Shown: one piece after another, positions 16,077 through 25,776 of the stretch | How the letters are laid out: each line of letters begins with the position of its first letter | How positions within the stretch are numbered: position 1 is the stretch's first letter | From: Candidatus Bacteroides pullicola | GTDB taxonomy: Bacteria > Bacteroidota > Bacteroidia > Bacteroidales > Bacteroidaceae | NCBI GenBank assembly: GCA_019115825.1 | Contig: DXCV01000056.1 | Location: 107,334-171,333, forward strand | Reading direction: 5' to 3' | Length of the DNA: 64,000 bases | Position numbers and translations under genes: made by a program | The notes under the pieces: model-generated | The model's input: the letters and a program-made list of their open reading frames with translations, nothing else | Told to the model about the DNA's origin: nothing | Database searches by the model: none

Positions 16077-18128
16077 TTATTCTCCTTCGGGTAGGGTGCC
16101 GTCCGTCATGCCCCATCCGGGATTCTGATAGATGGACGAGGTGGCGAAGTCATTGGAACCGGCCTGTTCCGTGGTCAGACGGAATTCGTAATTGCTGATG
16201 GGATACAGGTATTTGGCTTCCGTCCAGTTCAGTCCTTCAAAGCCGATGTTGCTCTCGCTCTTGCGGTACGGCAGGTAGTATTTGCCTTCGGCATACGGGT
16301 CATCCTGAGCGGAGATGTTCGGCTCGTTGGAGGTGCCATAAGGTTGGAGTGTGATGCTGGTCAGCTTGGCACTTGCTCCTTCCGGATTCGGGTCTGTGTA
16401 AAGCTGATACATGCTGTCCCAGAAGTTGAAGCCTTGGATATGCACGTTCTTTACCTGGTCCAACGCGCGCCAACGCTTCAGGTCGGCCAGGCGGAATCCT
16501 TCCGAAATCAGCTCGATGCGGCGCTCACGTCGGATGTTGTACAGGGTGGGGTCCACTTGCTGTCCGGCGGAGTAGCTTCCCCAGTCGGCACGTTCCTGGG
16601 CCATTACGGTGTTGTTGATGGTCAGCTGGTAGTCGGTGGACATGCCTGCACGTTGCCGCAAGGCCTTCCAGTAGGTGTCGCAGTTGCCTCCCAGGTTCCC
16701 GTTCAGTTCATAATAAGCTTCGATGTAGTTCAGGTAAGCCTCCGCTGCGCGGAACACCGGGCAACCCGTATAGGAGGGGCTGGTGGTCTTCATCTCTCCT
16801 GATGTGTTCAGGCCCTTGCGCAGGCTGTAGCCCGTGGGATTTCCGTTCTCTACTTGTCCCTCGAAGATGGGCGAACGGTAGAAGTAGCCAAAACCGTCTT
16901 CTTCCTTGACGTAATCCACCAGATTGGGACCGTCGGAGAGCAGATCGCCGGTCTTCAGGATGCACATGTCCATGCGGGGGTCGCGTCCGCTGAACAGGTG
17001 TTCATAGGTGTCGTCTCCCTGATAGCCGGAACCGCTTGCATAGATGGGCAGTCCGTTTTTCATCAGGAAAGCGTCTACCATCGAGCGCGTATAGCCTGTG
17101 TTGCCGCTGCCGTTGCGTTGCAGATAGTCCACTACGTGATGGAAAACGGTAGCGTTGGAGCTCACGCCATAAGCACGCCACAGCAGGACTTCGTCCATGC
17201 CGCTCAGGTTTATAGAGTTGAACATGGCGGCATAGTCCTCGTACAGCCCATGGCCTTGTGCTACGATATCGGCCGCTTCAATGGCTTCTTGGAGGAAATA
17301 TTTTATCTCCGTGTTGGCGTCATAACTGTATCCGCTGAGGTAGTCCATATCCGCTCCGGGCCATCCCGGTCCGTTGGGTACGAATGCGGTTCCGGCGTGG
17401 TATTTCTCCCATGTTCCCTCAAACAGGGCTACCCGGCTTTTCAGCAATGCCGCGCAATCCCGTGTCAGACGGTTGCTCATGGGGGGCGTTGCCTGCATCA
17501 GTTCATAGGCCTTGTCGAGGTCTTCGAGTATGAAACGGGCTACCTCATTGCGCGGGCGGCGTCGGGAAGCCTCGCGTACTTCGTTGTAATCTTCGCTCAG
17601 CGTGGTGGTCAGGATGGGGAAATCGCCCAGGTTCTCCAATGCCTGCGAATAGAACCAGGCCCGGAAGAAATAGACCTCGCCGATGTAGTGGTTGATGTTG
17701 GCGGAGGTACCGGAAATCTCACCGTTCTCAAGACGTTGGGGAACTCTTTCCAGGAAATAGTTGGCTGCACGTATGGCGGTAAGGTAGTCGTTCCACAGGT
17801 TGTAGTCGCCTACATAGGTCTGCCCGGTAACGAAAAGCTGGTTGGGCGTATTGGCTGTCTGATTGTCGGTACCGTTGTCGTCATCGAACAAGCCCAGGTT
17901 GTAGCCTGTGCCATGCGAAGGCAGGCATACGTTCCCTTTGCCGCTGAAGTTATCATATCCCAAGTCAAAGGCATAAAGGTTGGCGGCGTATGCGGCCAGG
18001 TCGTTTTCCGCATACAGGTATTCAGTGGTGGCCACATCGGTGATGGGCTCTAAGTCCAGAAAGTCGTTGCACGAAGCCAGGCTCAGTCCGGCTGTGATGC
18101 ACATGGAGTAAAATATGGTCTTTTTCAT
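16077..18128 (-). CDS. SusD/RagB family glycan-binding lipoprotein (PUL)
   Basis: Surface lipoprotein of 683 residues, larger than the first SusD in the window. Signal peptide with lipobox SLASC near residue 20. SusD features: YFFRAWFYSQALENLGDFPI in the N-terminal TPR region, TRDCAALLKSRVALFEGTWEKY, and the conserved YNIRRERRIELISEGFRLADLKRWR, ending with IYQNPGWG. It lies 22 bases after susC and partners it. The PUL enzymes downstream suggest it binds a sulfated, fucosylated oligosaccharide. Confidence 0.94.
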   Translation of the reverse strand: MKKTIFYSMCITAGLSLASCNDFLDLEPITDVATTEYLYAENDLAAYAANLYAFDLGYDNFSGKGNVCLPSHGTGYNLGLFDDDNGTDNQTANTPNQLFVTGQTYVGDYNLWNDYLTAIRAANYFLERVPQRLENGEISGTSANINHYIGEVYFFRAWFYSQALENLGDFPILTTTLSEDYNEVREASRRRPRNEVARFILEDLDKAYELMQATPPMSNRLTRDCAALLKSRVALFEGTWEKYHAGTAFVPNGPGWPGADMDYLSGYSYDANTEIKYFLQEAIEAADIVAQGHGLYEDYAAMFNSINLSGMDEVLLWRAYGVSSNATVFHHVVDYLQRNGSGNTGYTRSMVDAFLMKNGLPIYASGSGYQGDDTYEHLFSGRDPRMDMCILKTGDLLSDGPNLVDYVKEEDGFGYFYRSPIFEGQVENGNPTGYSLRKGLNTSGEMKTTSPSYTGCPVFRAAEAYLNYIEAYYELNGNLGGNCDTYWKALRQRAGMSTDYQLTINNTVMAQERADWGSYSAGQQVDPTLYNIRRERRIELISEGFRLADLKRWRALDQVKNVHIQGFNFWDSMYQLYTDPNPEGASAKLTSITLQPYGTSNEPNISAQDDPYAEGKYYLPYRKSESNIGFEGLNWTEAKYLYPISNYEFRLTTEQAGSNDFATSSIYQNPGWGMTDGTLPEGE

Positions 18129-18150
18129 TGTGTATACTATTTGGTTGTTG

Positions 18151-21100
18151 TTAGAATGTCACATTTACGCCGAAGGATACGGTTGCCTGCAGCGGATAAG
18201 TCTTTCCCGAGTTGTTTTGCGTATAGCCCGAATAAGCCGTTTCGGGGTCAAAGCCGTTGGGCAGGCTACTGATGGTCCAGATGTTTTCCGCGCTGACGTA
18301 GAAGCGGAGGTATTCCATGCCAATCTTGTTGAGTACTTGTTTGGGCAATGTATATCCAAGCTGGATGTTCTTCAGTCGCATGTAGGCACCGCTCTGCATG
18401 TAACGGCTTTGTCTCTGCTGGTTCTTGTCGCTATCCATGTAGGGACGCGGGAAGTAAGCGTCGGTATTGGGTCCGAATACGGAAGTGGTATTTTCCGGAC
18501 GGTAATAATCCAGGTGTTCTTCCAAGCCGGTGGATTGCCACAGGCCGCCGGTCAGTCCCCAGAATACCGGTCCATCCAGCCACAGGTCCCGTTTGGCCAC
18601 GCCTTGCCAGAACATGCTGAAGTCAATGTTGTTCCATTCCAGGCCGAGGTTCAGGCCGAAGCGGAAGCGTGGGGTGCTGTTGCCCAGCTTCACTCGGTCG
18701 CCCGGGTCGTTCAGGGTGTTGGCTCCCGTGTTGATAACGCCGTCGCCGTTCTGATCCACATACATGATGTCTCCTTCCGTCCAACCGGAACCCCAGGAGG
18801 GGCGGTTGCCTGCCGCCAGCCATTCGTCCATCTCTGCCTGGCTCTTGGCGATGCCGTGAGTCTCATAGCCCCAGATGTCGTTCAGTTCCTGTCCTTCATA
18901 ATACGTGGACAACGATTTGGACTCGTTAGGATAACGGTCGATAAACGTGCGTGCATCCGAGATGTTGAAGCCGACATGGTAGTTCACTTTGCCCACCTGG
19001 TCGCGCCAGTTCAAGGCGAGTTCCCAGCCTTTGGTATGGAGGTCGGTGTTGTTGGTGGAAGGCATGCCGGTACCGTAGATGTGTGCGATTTCGGCTGCCG
19101 GACCTACCATGTCGAGGGTCTTGCGGATGAAGTAGTCAAAGTTAGCCGTGAACCGGTTGTTGAACATGGACAGGTCGAAGCCCACGTTCAGCGACTTGAT
19201 GGTCTCCCACGTCAGCGAGCTTGCGATGGTGCCCGGCACGCTGGCCACGGTGGGGTAGGCATCGTTCATCAGCCAGCTGCCGCTATTGGTGGCCACGTTT
19301 TGCAGCAGGTACATGGGATAGTAGGACGTGGTGTTCTGGTTGCCCAGCGTACCCCAGGACAGGCGGGGCTTCAGCTGGCTCATCAGCTCTTCGTCCAAGG
19401 GGAAGAATTCTTCGCGGGCCACGTTCCAGCCCAAGGAGAAGGAACCGAAGGTGCCCCAGCGGTCTTTGCGGAGGAAGCGTGACGAACCGTCATAGCGGAT
19501 GTTGGCGGCAATGAAATAGCGGTCCTTGTAGTCATAGTTCAGTCGACCGAAGAATCCTGCCGTAGCCCAGGAATAGGCCGAGGCGTCATTGATGACGTCG
19601 TCGCCGGTGGCCGCCCCGATTTCAGGCACGCTCTCCGTGATGAGGTCCATGCGTTGCACGTTCAGCACGCGGTGATTGTATTTCTCGGTGTTCATTCCGA
19701 CCATCACCTTGAACATGTGGTCCTGGTTGATGTCGAACTCATAGTCCGTGTACAAGCTGGTCGTCAGATGGTTGGCGCGTACCCACCGTTGCATGGCACC
19801 TGTCTGGCCTTCGGTATAGTTGCCGCCGTAAGCCAGGAGCAGAGGTTCGTTGTTTACGTTGTATTCATAAACCTTGTTCAGGTTCTGCTTGCGATATTCG
19901 TTGATGGTGCGCAGGCCGGCGCTTGCATAGATGTTCCAGCCTTTCAAGGGATGGAATACCAGTTGGCCTTGCAGGTACATGTTGTCATTGGCGGTTACGG
20001 AACGGCTTCCGTTGGTCAGTTGGGCCAGCTTGCCGTTGCGCATGTAGTGGCCGTTGGGATCCTTGAATGGCATGGTGGGCCACATACGCACGATGTCGTG
20101 GTAGAGCAGGCCGCCCAAGTCCGTGTACAAGGGATTGTCCAGGTTGGTGTGTACATACTTCACGTTCACCTCCACGTCCAGCCACTTGAAAGGTTGTGCG
20201 TTCAGCTTGGCATTGGTGTTGATGCGTTCGTAGGAATCATCGCCGAAGCGCAGGTTTCCGTCCTGGCCCAGGTAGTTGGCCGACACATAATACTGCATCT
20301 TCTCCGAACCGCCGTTGATGTTCAGGTTGTGTTCGTGCGCCCACGACCATTTGTATTGTTTGTCATACCAGTCCACATTGTCGTTGGCCAGCTGGTGGAA
20401 TTGCCAGTTCCCGTTGGTGTTGGGGATGGTGCTGGTGGTGATTTCTCCCCGCATATACTGCTGGATGCGATCCAAGGTCTCTTCCGTGAAGATGAGCGTG
20501 CCGCCGCTGTTGATGCTGCCTTCGTTGAAGTAATTGGCGAAGTCCCAGGAATTCATCAGGTTGGGCAGTGACAAGGGGCCATAGTAACGGGCATTGCCGG
20601 CATAGCTTACGCTGGCTTTGCCAACCTTTCCTTTCTTGGTTGTGATGAGAATCACGCCGAATGCGGCGCGTGAACCGTAAATCGAGCTTGCGGCCGCGTC
20701 CTTCAACACGGAGATGGACTCCACGTCGTCCGGGTTCAGGTTGTTCATGTTTCCTTCGATACCGTCAATCAATACCAGTGTGGCGGCTGTGGAACCGGTG
20801 GAGATGGTGCCTGTACCGCGGATGTTGACATCCATGGACTGGCCCAGCTGGCCACCCATGTTGCCCACGGAGAGGTTCAAACCGGGCACGGTGCCTTGCA
20901 GGGATTGTCCCAGACTGGTTACTGGGCGCGATTCCAAGGCCTTGGTGTCTACGGTGGCTACTGCTTCCGTCAGGTTGGCTCTGCGTTGCGTGCCAAATCC
21001 TACTACGACTACCTCGTCCAATAGCTGGTTGTCTTCTTCCAAGGTAATGGCGTAGAAGTTTTGGGAGGGGGTGATGTCTACTTCAGTGGTCTTGTATCCG

Positions 21101-21321
21101 ATATAGGATATTTGAAGAGTTCCTTTGGACGGAACATCCTTGAGGGCAAAGTTTCCCTCGATGTCGGTAATGACGCCCTGGGAAGTTCCCTTCACGACAA
21201 CACTGGCCCCGATGACGGGTTCATTCTGGCGGTCTCTGACCTTGCCGGTAATGCTTGAATGCTGGGCATACATGCATAGGCAGCCCAGAATCATTAAGAA
21301 GGTAAAAAGGCTTCTTTTCAT
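18151..21321 (-). CDS. SusC/RagA family TonB-dependent receptor (PUL)
   Basis: Outer-membrane receptor of 1056 residues, first gene of the PUL. Signal peptide (about 1-20), regulatory-like domain (ITGKVRDRQNEPVIGASVVVKG), the TonB-proximal motif LLDEVVVVGFGTQRRANLTE, a plug domain with ATLVLIDGIEGNMNNLNPDD and VLKDAAASSIYGSRAAFGVI, then a barrel ending in VSFGVNVTF. It imports the glycan handed over by the SusD at 16077. The divergent gene at 21711 is the regulator expected to activate this promoter. Confidence 0.95.
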   Translation of the reverse strand: MKRSLFTFLMILGCLCMYAQHSSITGKVRDRQNEPVIGASVVVKGTSQGVITDIEGNFALKDVPSKGTLQISYIGYKTTEVDITPSQNFYAITLEEDNQLLDEVVVVGFGTQRRANLTEAVATVDTKALESRPVTSLGQSLQGTVPGLNLSVGNMGGQLGQSMDVNIRGTGTISTGSTAATLVLIDGIEGNMNNLNPDDVESISVLKDAAASSIYGSRAAFGVILITTKKGKVGKASVSYAGNARYYGPLSLPNLMNSWDFANYFNEGSINSGGTLIFTEETLDRIQQYMRGEITTSTIPNTNGNWQFHQLANDNVDWYDKQYKWSWAHEHNLNINGGSEKMQYYVSANYLGQDGNLRFGDDSYERINTNAKLNAQPFKWLDVEVNVKYVHTNLDNPLYTDLGGLLYHDIVRMWPTMPFKDPNGHYMRNGKLAQLTNGSRSVTANDNMYLQGQLVFHPLKGWNIYASAGLRTINEYRKQNLNKVYEYNVNNEPLLLAYGGNYTEGQTGAMQRWVRANHLTTSLYTDYEFDINQDHMFKVMVGMNTEKYNHRVLNVQRMDLITESVPEIGAATGDDVINDASAYSWATAGFFGRLNYDYKDRYFIAANIRYDGSSRFLRKDRWGTFGSFSLGWNVAREEFFPLDEELMSQLKPRLSWGTLGNQNTTSYYPMYLLQNVATNSGSWLMNDAYPTVASVPGTIASSLTWETIKSLNVGFDLSMFNNRFTANFDYFIRKTLDMVGPAAEIAHIYGTGMPSTNNTDLHTKGWELALNWRDQVGKVNYHVGFNISDARTFIDRYPNESKSLSTYYEGQELNDIWGYETHGIAKSQAEMDEWLAAGNRPSWGSGWTEGDIMYVDQNGDGVINTGANTLNDPGDRVKLGNSTPRFRFGLNLGLEWNNIDFSMFWQGVAKRDLWLDGPVFWGLTGGLWQSTGLEEHLDYYRPENTTSVFGPNTDAYFPRPYMDSDKNQQRQSRYMQSGAYMRLKNIQLGYTLPKQVLNKIGMEYLRFYVSAENIWTISSLPNGFDPETAYSGYTQNNSGKTYPLQATVSFGVNVTF

Positions 21322-21369
21322 GTTTTTTCTTTTTAATTAGGTTAATTGATTAGGTAGTTTGTTTGTCCA

Positions 21370-21377
21370 CAAAGGTA
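21370..21377 (-). promoter_or_regulatory. -7 box of the PUL susC
   Basis: The minus strand reads TACCTTTG, a perfect TAnnTTTG, 48 bases upstream of the susC ATG. No -33 TTTG at the usual spacing, consistent with regulator-dependent transcription. Confidence 0.5.
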
Positions 21378-21515
21378 GTGCGGAAGCCCGGACAACCCTT
21401 TGCACGTTCATTTCAAATGCACGTCATGTTCAATTCAAGTATGCCTGAAAGTGTCATTTCTTTGCGCTGAAGTCGTCTTTGGGAGCCTCTCTACAGGCTT
21501 TTGCGATGACTACTA

Positions 21516-21629
21516 GAATCATTGGTATTGATTAGGGGAGGAATCATTGGCATTGATTGGGAGGAATCATTGGCATTGATTGGGGGGAATCATTGGCATT
21601 GATTGGGGAGAATCATTGGCATTGATTCC
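21516..21629. repeat. 23-bp intergenic tandem array, family B
   Basis: Five units start at 21516, 21541, 21564, 21587 and 21610 (spacing 25, then 23, 23, 23), consensus GAATCATTGGCATTGATTGG. The core AATCATTGGCATTGATT is palindromic with one mismatch. The outer arms (AATCA...TGATT) match those of family A. It lies between divergent promoters. Confidence 0.85.
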
Positions 21630-21697
21630 TTGGCAGGATGGCTACTACCCTCCGCTTTTTCTTTAGGTTGCCGGTGTAGAATCCCGCAGATTATATC

Positions 21698-21705
21698 TAT
21701 ATTTG
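21698..21705 (+). promoter_or_regulatory. -7 box of the hybrid regulator gene
   Basis: TATATTTG, a perfect TAnnTTTG, five bases before the ATG at 21711. Such a short distance implies a near-leaderless mRNA or a start slightly downstream. No convincing -33 element. Confidence 0.4.
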
Positions 21706-21710
21706 TTGCC

Positions 21711-23315
21711 ATGAAACCGAGAATCTGTATATTGTCAATTATTTTTCTGTGCTTATGTGCACAAATGCCTTGCCATGCATTCTTTGAGAGAGACCTGCAT
21801 GTGCTGACCATGAAAGACGGCTTGTCCGACAACACCGTTCATTCCATTTGCAAGGATAGCCAGGGATTCATCTGGCTGGGTACCCGGGATGGGTTGAATC
21901 GTTTCGACGGTAAGCGTATCCGTAACTTCGTGTTCGACCGTGAAAGTGACAGGATATCAGGTTTGGCGGAAGCCTTTGACGGCATCTTGTGCTTCCGGAG
22001 CAGGGATACGTTGCATGCCTTCGATTTGAGGAGCGAGCATTTTCTGCCTGTGCGGACGGAAGAAGGGCAGGGCATCCCTGCCATTGCCACCAGTCCCGGC
22101 CTCGACCATACGCTGTGGGTATTGACACCTTCCGAATTGCTGTTGATGAAACGGGTGTCGCCCTCTGGCGCTGATACCCTGCGGCTTCAGACCCTCCGGC
22201 GGCATACCGGTTGGAAAGGATTGGACGGCAGACTTTCCAGACTGGCTTTGAGCGGTGACGGGAAACATTTGTGCGTGGCCGATGCAAACGGCAAGATGGT
22301 CGTGGCAGAGGCACGGCAACCGGACAAGTATGTGCTGGTGGACCTGGGCTTGGGGAATAGGGTGGATGTCACTCACGTGTACTTCGATGACGTCGGCTAT
22401 GTCTGGGTCTCCACGCTTATCCATGGCATCATCCGCTATGACATACGGACCGGGCGGAAAATCCGGCTGACTTATCGCGGCCGGCATGTGCCCAATCAGC
22501 TGTCGCATACGGATGCCTTTGGGGTGGTGCGGCTGGCGCCGGACAGATACCTGGCAGTGACATGGAATGGATATACCCTGCTGACCCTGGACCGGAAACA
22601 TCCGGACCGGATTACGACGCAGGTGTTCAACAATGCTTCTTCCCCGATATTCCGAGACATCGAGACCCGTATGATTTCCGTCTACTACGACCCCAAGGGC
22701 ATCTTGTGGATAGGAACGGATGGCGGAGGGGGCATCTGGTCTGACTTGCGGAACCGATTCTACCGACATTTTTACCAAAACCGCCATAACGAGATTTGCT
22801 CAATCCTGGGCGATGACCAAGGCTACGTATGGTTGGCCACGTTCCATGAGGGACTCCTGCGCAGCTGCTCCCCTTTCAAACCGGATGAAGATTTGGATTT
22901 CAAGCAAGTCGGCGATGGAGCGGGACGGCTGGACCGCACGGTGTTGTGCGGCATGAAGGACGGACGGGGCAATCTTTGGTTTGGCAATGCGGACGGCACC
23001 CTGACCAAGTATGGACACCATGACCGGCGTCTCAGGACTTTCGGGCTGCGGGATGGAAAAGGCTTCCAGAACAAGTCGGCAGTCTGGAGCCTGCTGGCCG
23101 ATAGCCGGGGACGCATCTGGGCAGGTACGGAAGAAGGCTTGTTGCTCTTGACAGACACGACCGGCCAATGCAGACCCGTGACTTTCCGCGGGGAAGACGG
23201 CAAGGCGCTCCCGCCGTTCCATGTGAGGGCGTTGGCGGAGACTACCGATCATTCCATCTGGCTGGGAACTACCACGCTGGGGTATGCAAGTACGATGGAG
23301 AAGGGGAGCGCCTGA
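21711..23315 (+). CDS. HTCS 5' fragment: periplasmic propeller part
   Basis: Upstream half of the split regulator, 534 residues from the ATG at 21711 (chosen because MKPRICILSIIFLCLCAQMPCHA is a signal peptide; the ORF track starts 36 codons earlier). It contains the LTMKDGLSDNTVHSICKDSQ entry motif and repeated FIWLGT.DGLNRFDG-type propeller blades. As written it would make a soluble periplasmic propeller with a short aberrant tail and no kinase. Confidence 0.7.
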   Translation: MKPRICILSIIFLCLCAQMPCHAFFERDLHVLTMKDGLSDNTVHSICKDSQGFIWLGTRDGLNRFDGKRIRNFVFDRESDRISGLAEAFDGILCFRSRDTLHAFDLRSEHFLPVRTEEGQGIPAIATSPGLDHTLWVLTPSELLLMKRVSPSGADTLRLQTLRRHTGWKGLDGRLSRLALSGDGKHLCVADANGKMVVAEARQPDKYVLVDLGLGNRVDVTHVYFDDVGYVWVSTLIHGIIRYDIRTGRKIRLTYRGRHVPNQLSHTDAFGVVRLAPDRYLAVTWNGYTLLTLDRKHPDRITTQVFNNASSPIFRDIETRMISVYYDPKGILWIGTDGGGGIWSDLRNRFYRHFYQNRHNEICSILGDDQGYVWLATFHEGLLRSCSPFKPDEDLDFKQVGDGAGRLDRTVLCGMKDGRGNLWFGNADGTLTKYGHHDRRLRTFGLRDGKGFQNKSAVWSLLADSRGRIWAGTEEGLLLLTDTTGQCRPVTFRGEDGKALPPFHVRALAETTDHSIWLGTTTLGYASTMEKGSA

Positions 23316-23317
23316 AT

Positions 23318-25762
23318 ATGGGTTATGAGAACCGGGCAGGCATGACGGAGCAGTCGGTCCGCTCGCTTCACGCTTCTCGGGACGGGCTGCTGTACGTCGG
23401 TTACATGAATGGTTTCGCCCTGCTTTCTCCCTCGGAGGACAAGGTCGTCCGCGTCTATACCACGCAGGACGGCTTGTGCAACAACTTCATTGGCTGCATC
23501 ACCGAGGATGAGAGCGGAGATATATGGCTGGGTTCCAATTCGGGCATTTCCCACTACGACAAACAGCAGAAGTTGTTTTATAATTATTATGTGTCAGGCA
23601 GCAATCGTTCGGCTTTCTTCTGGCAGGACTTTCTGTTCTGGGGAAACAACAAGAACCTCACGTATTTCAATTCGCAGCGGTTCAAGCAGTCCGGGAAGCA
23701 GCAGAAAGTCCTGATAACCGGTTTGGAGGTCAACAACCGCCCGGTGGCCATCCGCCAGGAAATCAACGGGCAGGTCATCTTGTCCAACAGCGTCTCTTAT
23801 ACGTCCGACATCCACCTGAGTCACGCCAACCGGAATTTCTCGCTCACCTTCAGCAACCTTTCTTATTCGGACGAGCAGCAGATGTACGCTTACCGCCTGT
23901 ATCCCTATCAGCGTGAATGGATATATACCCGTGGTGAGGAGAAGATATCCTATGCTAACCTGGAGAAGGGGAAATATGCCTTTGAAGTGAAGAACCTGCT
24001 CTCTGACAACACCGCGGACAGCACGGCCGAGGTGACAACCTTGTACGTGACTATCCGGCCGCATTGGACGGATACCTTGTGGCTCCGCATCCTGGTCATC
24101 GTGGTCGCCACCCTCTTGCTCTATGCCGTGCTCAGGCGTCTCCAGCTGAGGCACAAGCGGCTGGAGCATGAGATGCGGTTGGAGCATGAGGTCTTTGCGG
24201 CTCAGGTGGAAAGGGACAACGAGAAGAAGCTGCGGATGGAAAGGGAACGCTTCTTCACGCAAATGACGCACGAGTTGCGCACTCCGCTCACGCTCATTAT
24301 GGCTCCGCTTCACGAATTGCTGTATACGGCGGAATTGCCCTCGCCGGTGGGCCACAAAGTCCGCATGGCCTATGAGAACAGTCGCTTGCTGCACGCATTG
24401 ATGGACCAGTTGCTGTATTTGCGGAAGATGGAGGTCAATATGCTGAAGCTTCGTGTGGAGGAGACGGAGGCCTCCCGTCTGGTGGAGGAAGCGAGCCGTC
24501 CCTTCCAGGCGGTGGTCGAGGCTGGCAACTACCAGTTCCTGGTGGAAGGATTGCCGGAGCCTTGCACGCTTTGGGTCGATGCGGAGAAACTGGTGAGCGC
24601 CCTTCGCAATCTGCTGTCCAATGCCTTCAAGTACACCCGTCCGCAGGGCACGGTGCGCCTCTCTGTCCACAAGACGGTGATGGACGGTTATCCGGCCTGC
24701 TGCTTCGTGGTGAGTGACAACGGCCGTGGCATTCCGAAGGAGGTGAAGGACTTCCTGTTCGAACCCTATCGGACAGGGTCGCAAGCACCGGCCTATTCCA
24801 CGCAGATTGGCATCGGGATGCGCATCGTGAAGAACATCGTGGACTTGCATCATGGCTACATCAAGGTGGACGATGCACCCGGGGGAGGCACCGTCTTCAG
24901 CCTATATATCCCTGAAGGGAATGCCCACTTCAACGACGAGGCGGAGGAGGCTTCGCCCGTTCCCGCTCCGGCATCCGGACAAACACCAGAGACTCCCGCC
25001 GGGACGGAGGAGGAAAAAAGACGCTTGCTGGTCATTGACGACAACGCGGACATCCGGCGTTACATCTGCCAGCTGTTTTCTGCCCAGTACCTGACGGACG
25101 AGGCGGAGAACGGGGAGGAGGGCTTGCGCCGTGTCAACGAGCAGCTGCCGGACATCATCATTTGCGACATCATGATGCCCGTGATGGACGGCCTGGAGTG
25201 TTGCCGCGCCTTGAAGGAAGACCTGCGGACGGCCTCGGTGCCCATCCTGATGCTCACGGCCAAATCGGAAGACACGGACGCCATCCGGGCTTTGCGCATC
25301 GGTGCGGACGACTACATGATGAAGCCGTTCAACCCGGAAATGCTGGAGGCGAGGGTGGCAGGCCTGCTCCGTCAACGGGAGAGGCTGAAGAGACTGTATG
25401 CCGGCACCCTGAGGCTGAAGCACGAGGAAGAAAAGGAAGGGGAGACGGAAGACTATTTCATCAAACAGGTTATGCAGGTCATAGAGGCCAACTTGTCGGA
25501 TGAGCATTTCAATGTGAAGTCCCTGGCCGATGCCCTGCACATGAGCCAGCCCACGCTGTACCGGAAAATCAAGCAGCGCAGCCAGCTGAACGCTATTGAT
25601 ATGATTCGCAGCGTGCGTATGAGCAAAGCGGCTACACTCATTCTGGAAAACCGTTACAGCTTGCAGGAAGTGGCCGAACAGGTGGGTTACAGCGATGTGC
25701 GTACGTTACGAAAGCATTTCATAGCCCAGTTCGGCGTGCCTCCCTCGAAGTACACGGAATAG
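23318..25762 (+). CDS. HTCS 3' fragment: Y_Y_Y, kinase, receiver and AraC domains
   Basis: Downstream half. The open frame begins at 23168, but the first ATG after the frameshift is at 23318, two bases past the TGA of the first fragment, so coupled reinitiation is possible. It has the last propeller blades, a Y_Y_Y region, a membrane segment (LWLRILVIVVATLLLYAVL), the kinase H-box FTQMTHELRTPLTLI, N-box LRNLLSNAFKYT, a receiver with IICDIMMPVMDGLE and a phospho-acceptor Asp, and a C-terminal AraC HTH (SLQEVAEQVGYSDVRTLRKH). Without a signal peptide its sensor part could not reach the periplasm normally. Confidence 0.7.
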   Translation: MGYENRAGMTEQSVRSLHASRDGLLYVGYMNGFALLSPSEDKVVRVYTTQDGLCNNFIGCITEDESGDIWLGSNSGISHYDKQQKLFYNYYVSGSNRSAFFWQDFLFWGNNKNLTYFNSQRFKQSGKQQKVLITGLEVNNRPVAIRQEINGQVILSNSVSYTSDIHLSHANRNFSLTFSNLSYSDEQQMYAYRLYPYQREWIYTRGEEKISYANLEKGKYAFEVKNLLSDNTADSTAEVTTLYVTIRPHWTDTLWLRILVIVVATLLLYAVLRRLQLRHKRLEHEMRLEHEVFAAQVERDNEKKLRMERERFFTQMTHELRTPLTLIMAPLHELLYTAELPSPVGHKVRMAYENSRLLHALMDQLLYLRKMEVNMLKLRVEETEASRLVEEASRPFQAVVEAGNYQFLVEGLPEPCTLWVDAEKLVSALRNLLSNAFKYTRPQGTVRLSVHKTVMDGYPACCFVVSDNGRGIPKEVKDFLFEPYRTGSQAPAYSTQIGIGMRIVKNIVDLHHGYIKVDDAPGGGTVFSLYIPEGNAHFNDEAEEASPVPAPASGQTPETPAGTEEEKRRLLVIDDNADIRRYICQLFSAQYLTDEAENGEEGLRRVNEQLPDIIICDIMMPVMDGLECCRALKEDLRTASVPILMLTAKSEDTDAIRALRIGADDYMMKPFNPEMLEARVAGLLRQRERLKRLYAGTLRLKHEEEKEGETEDYFIKQVMQVIEANLSDEHFNVKSLADALHMSQPTLYRKIKQRSQLNAIDMIRSVRMSKAATLILENRYSLQEVAEQVGYSDVRTLRKHFIAQFGVPPSKYTE

Positions 25763-25776
25763 GTCCGGGTGGGCGG

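Larger units (their letters stand above)
21322..21710. other. Divergent control region between the PUL susC and the hybrid regulator
   Basis: Holds a susC -7 box (21370-21377, minus), the family B tandem array (21516-21629), and a -7 box for the regulator (21698-21705). The 140 bases between the susC box and the array would be where the regulator's DNA-binding domain acts; I could not identify an operator. Confidence 0.6.
21711..25762 (+). pseudogene. Hybrid two-component regulator (HTCS) split by a frameshift
   Basis: Full-length reconstruction of the PUL regulator: signal peptide, periplasmic two-component-propeller repeats, Y_Y_Y domain, one membrane segment, HisKA and HATPase, receiver, and AraC-type DNA-binding domain. 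Intact members sense the PUL oligosaccharide in the periplasm and activate susC. Here the reading frame breaks near 23268-23285: upstream the frame reads SIWLGTTTLG and then garbage to a TGA at 23313; downstream, propeller-like HAGVCKYDGEGERL resumes in another frame. One extra base around ACCAC would restore it. All downstream motifs are intact, so this is a recent mutation, a sequencing error, or a genuine split with reinitiation at 23318. Confidence 0.85.
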
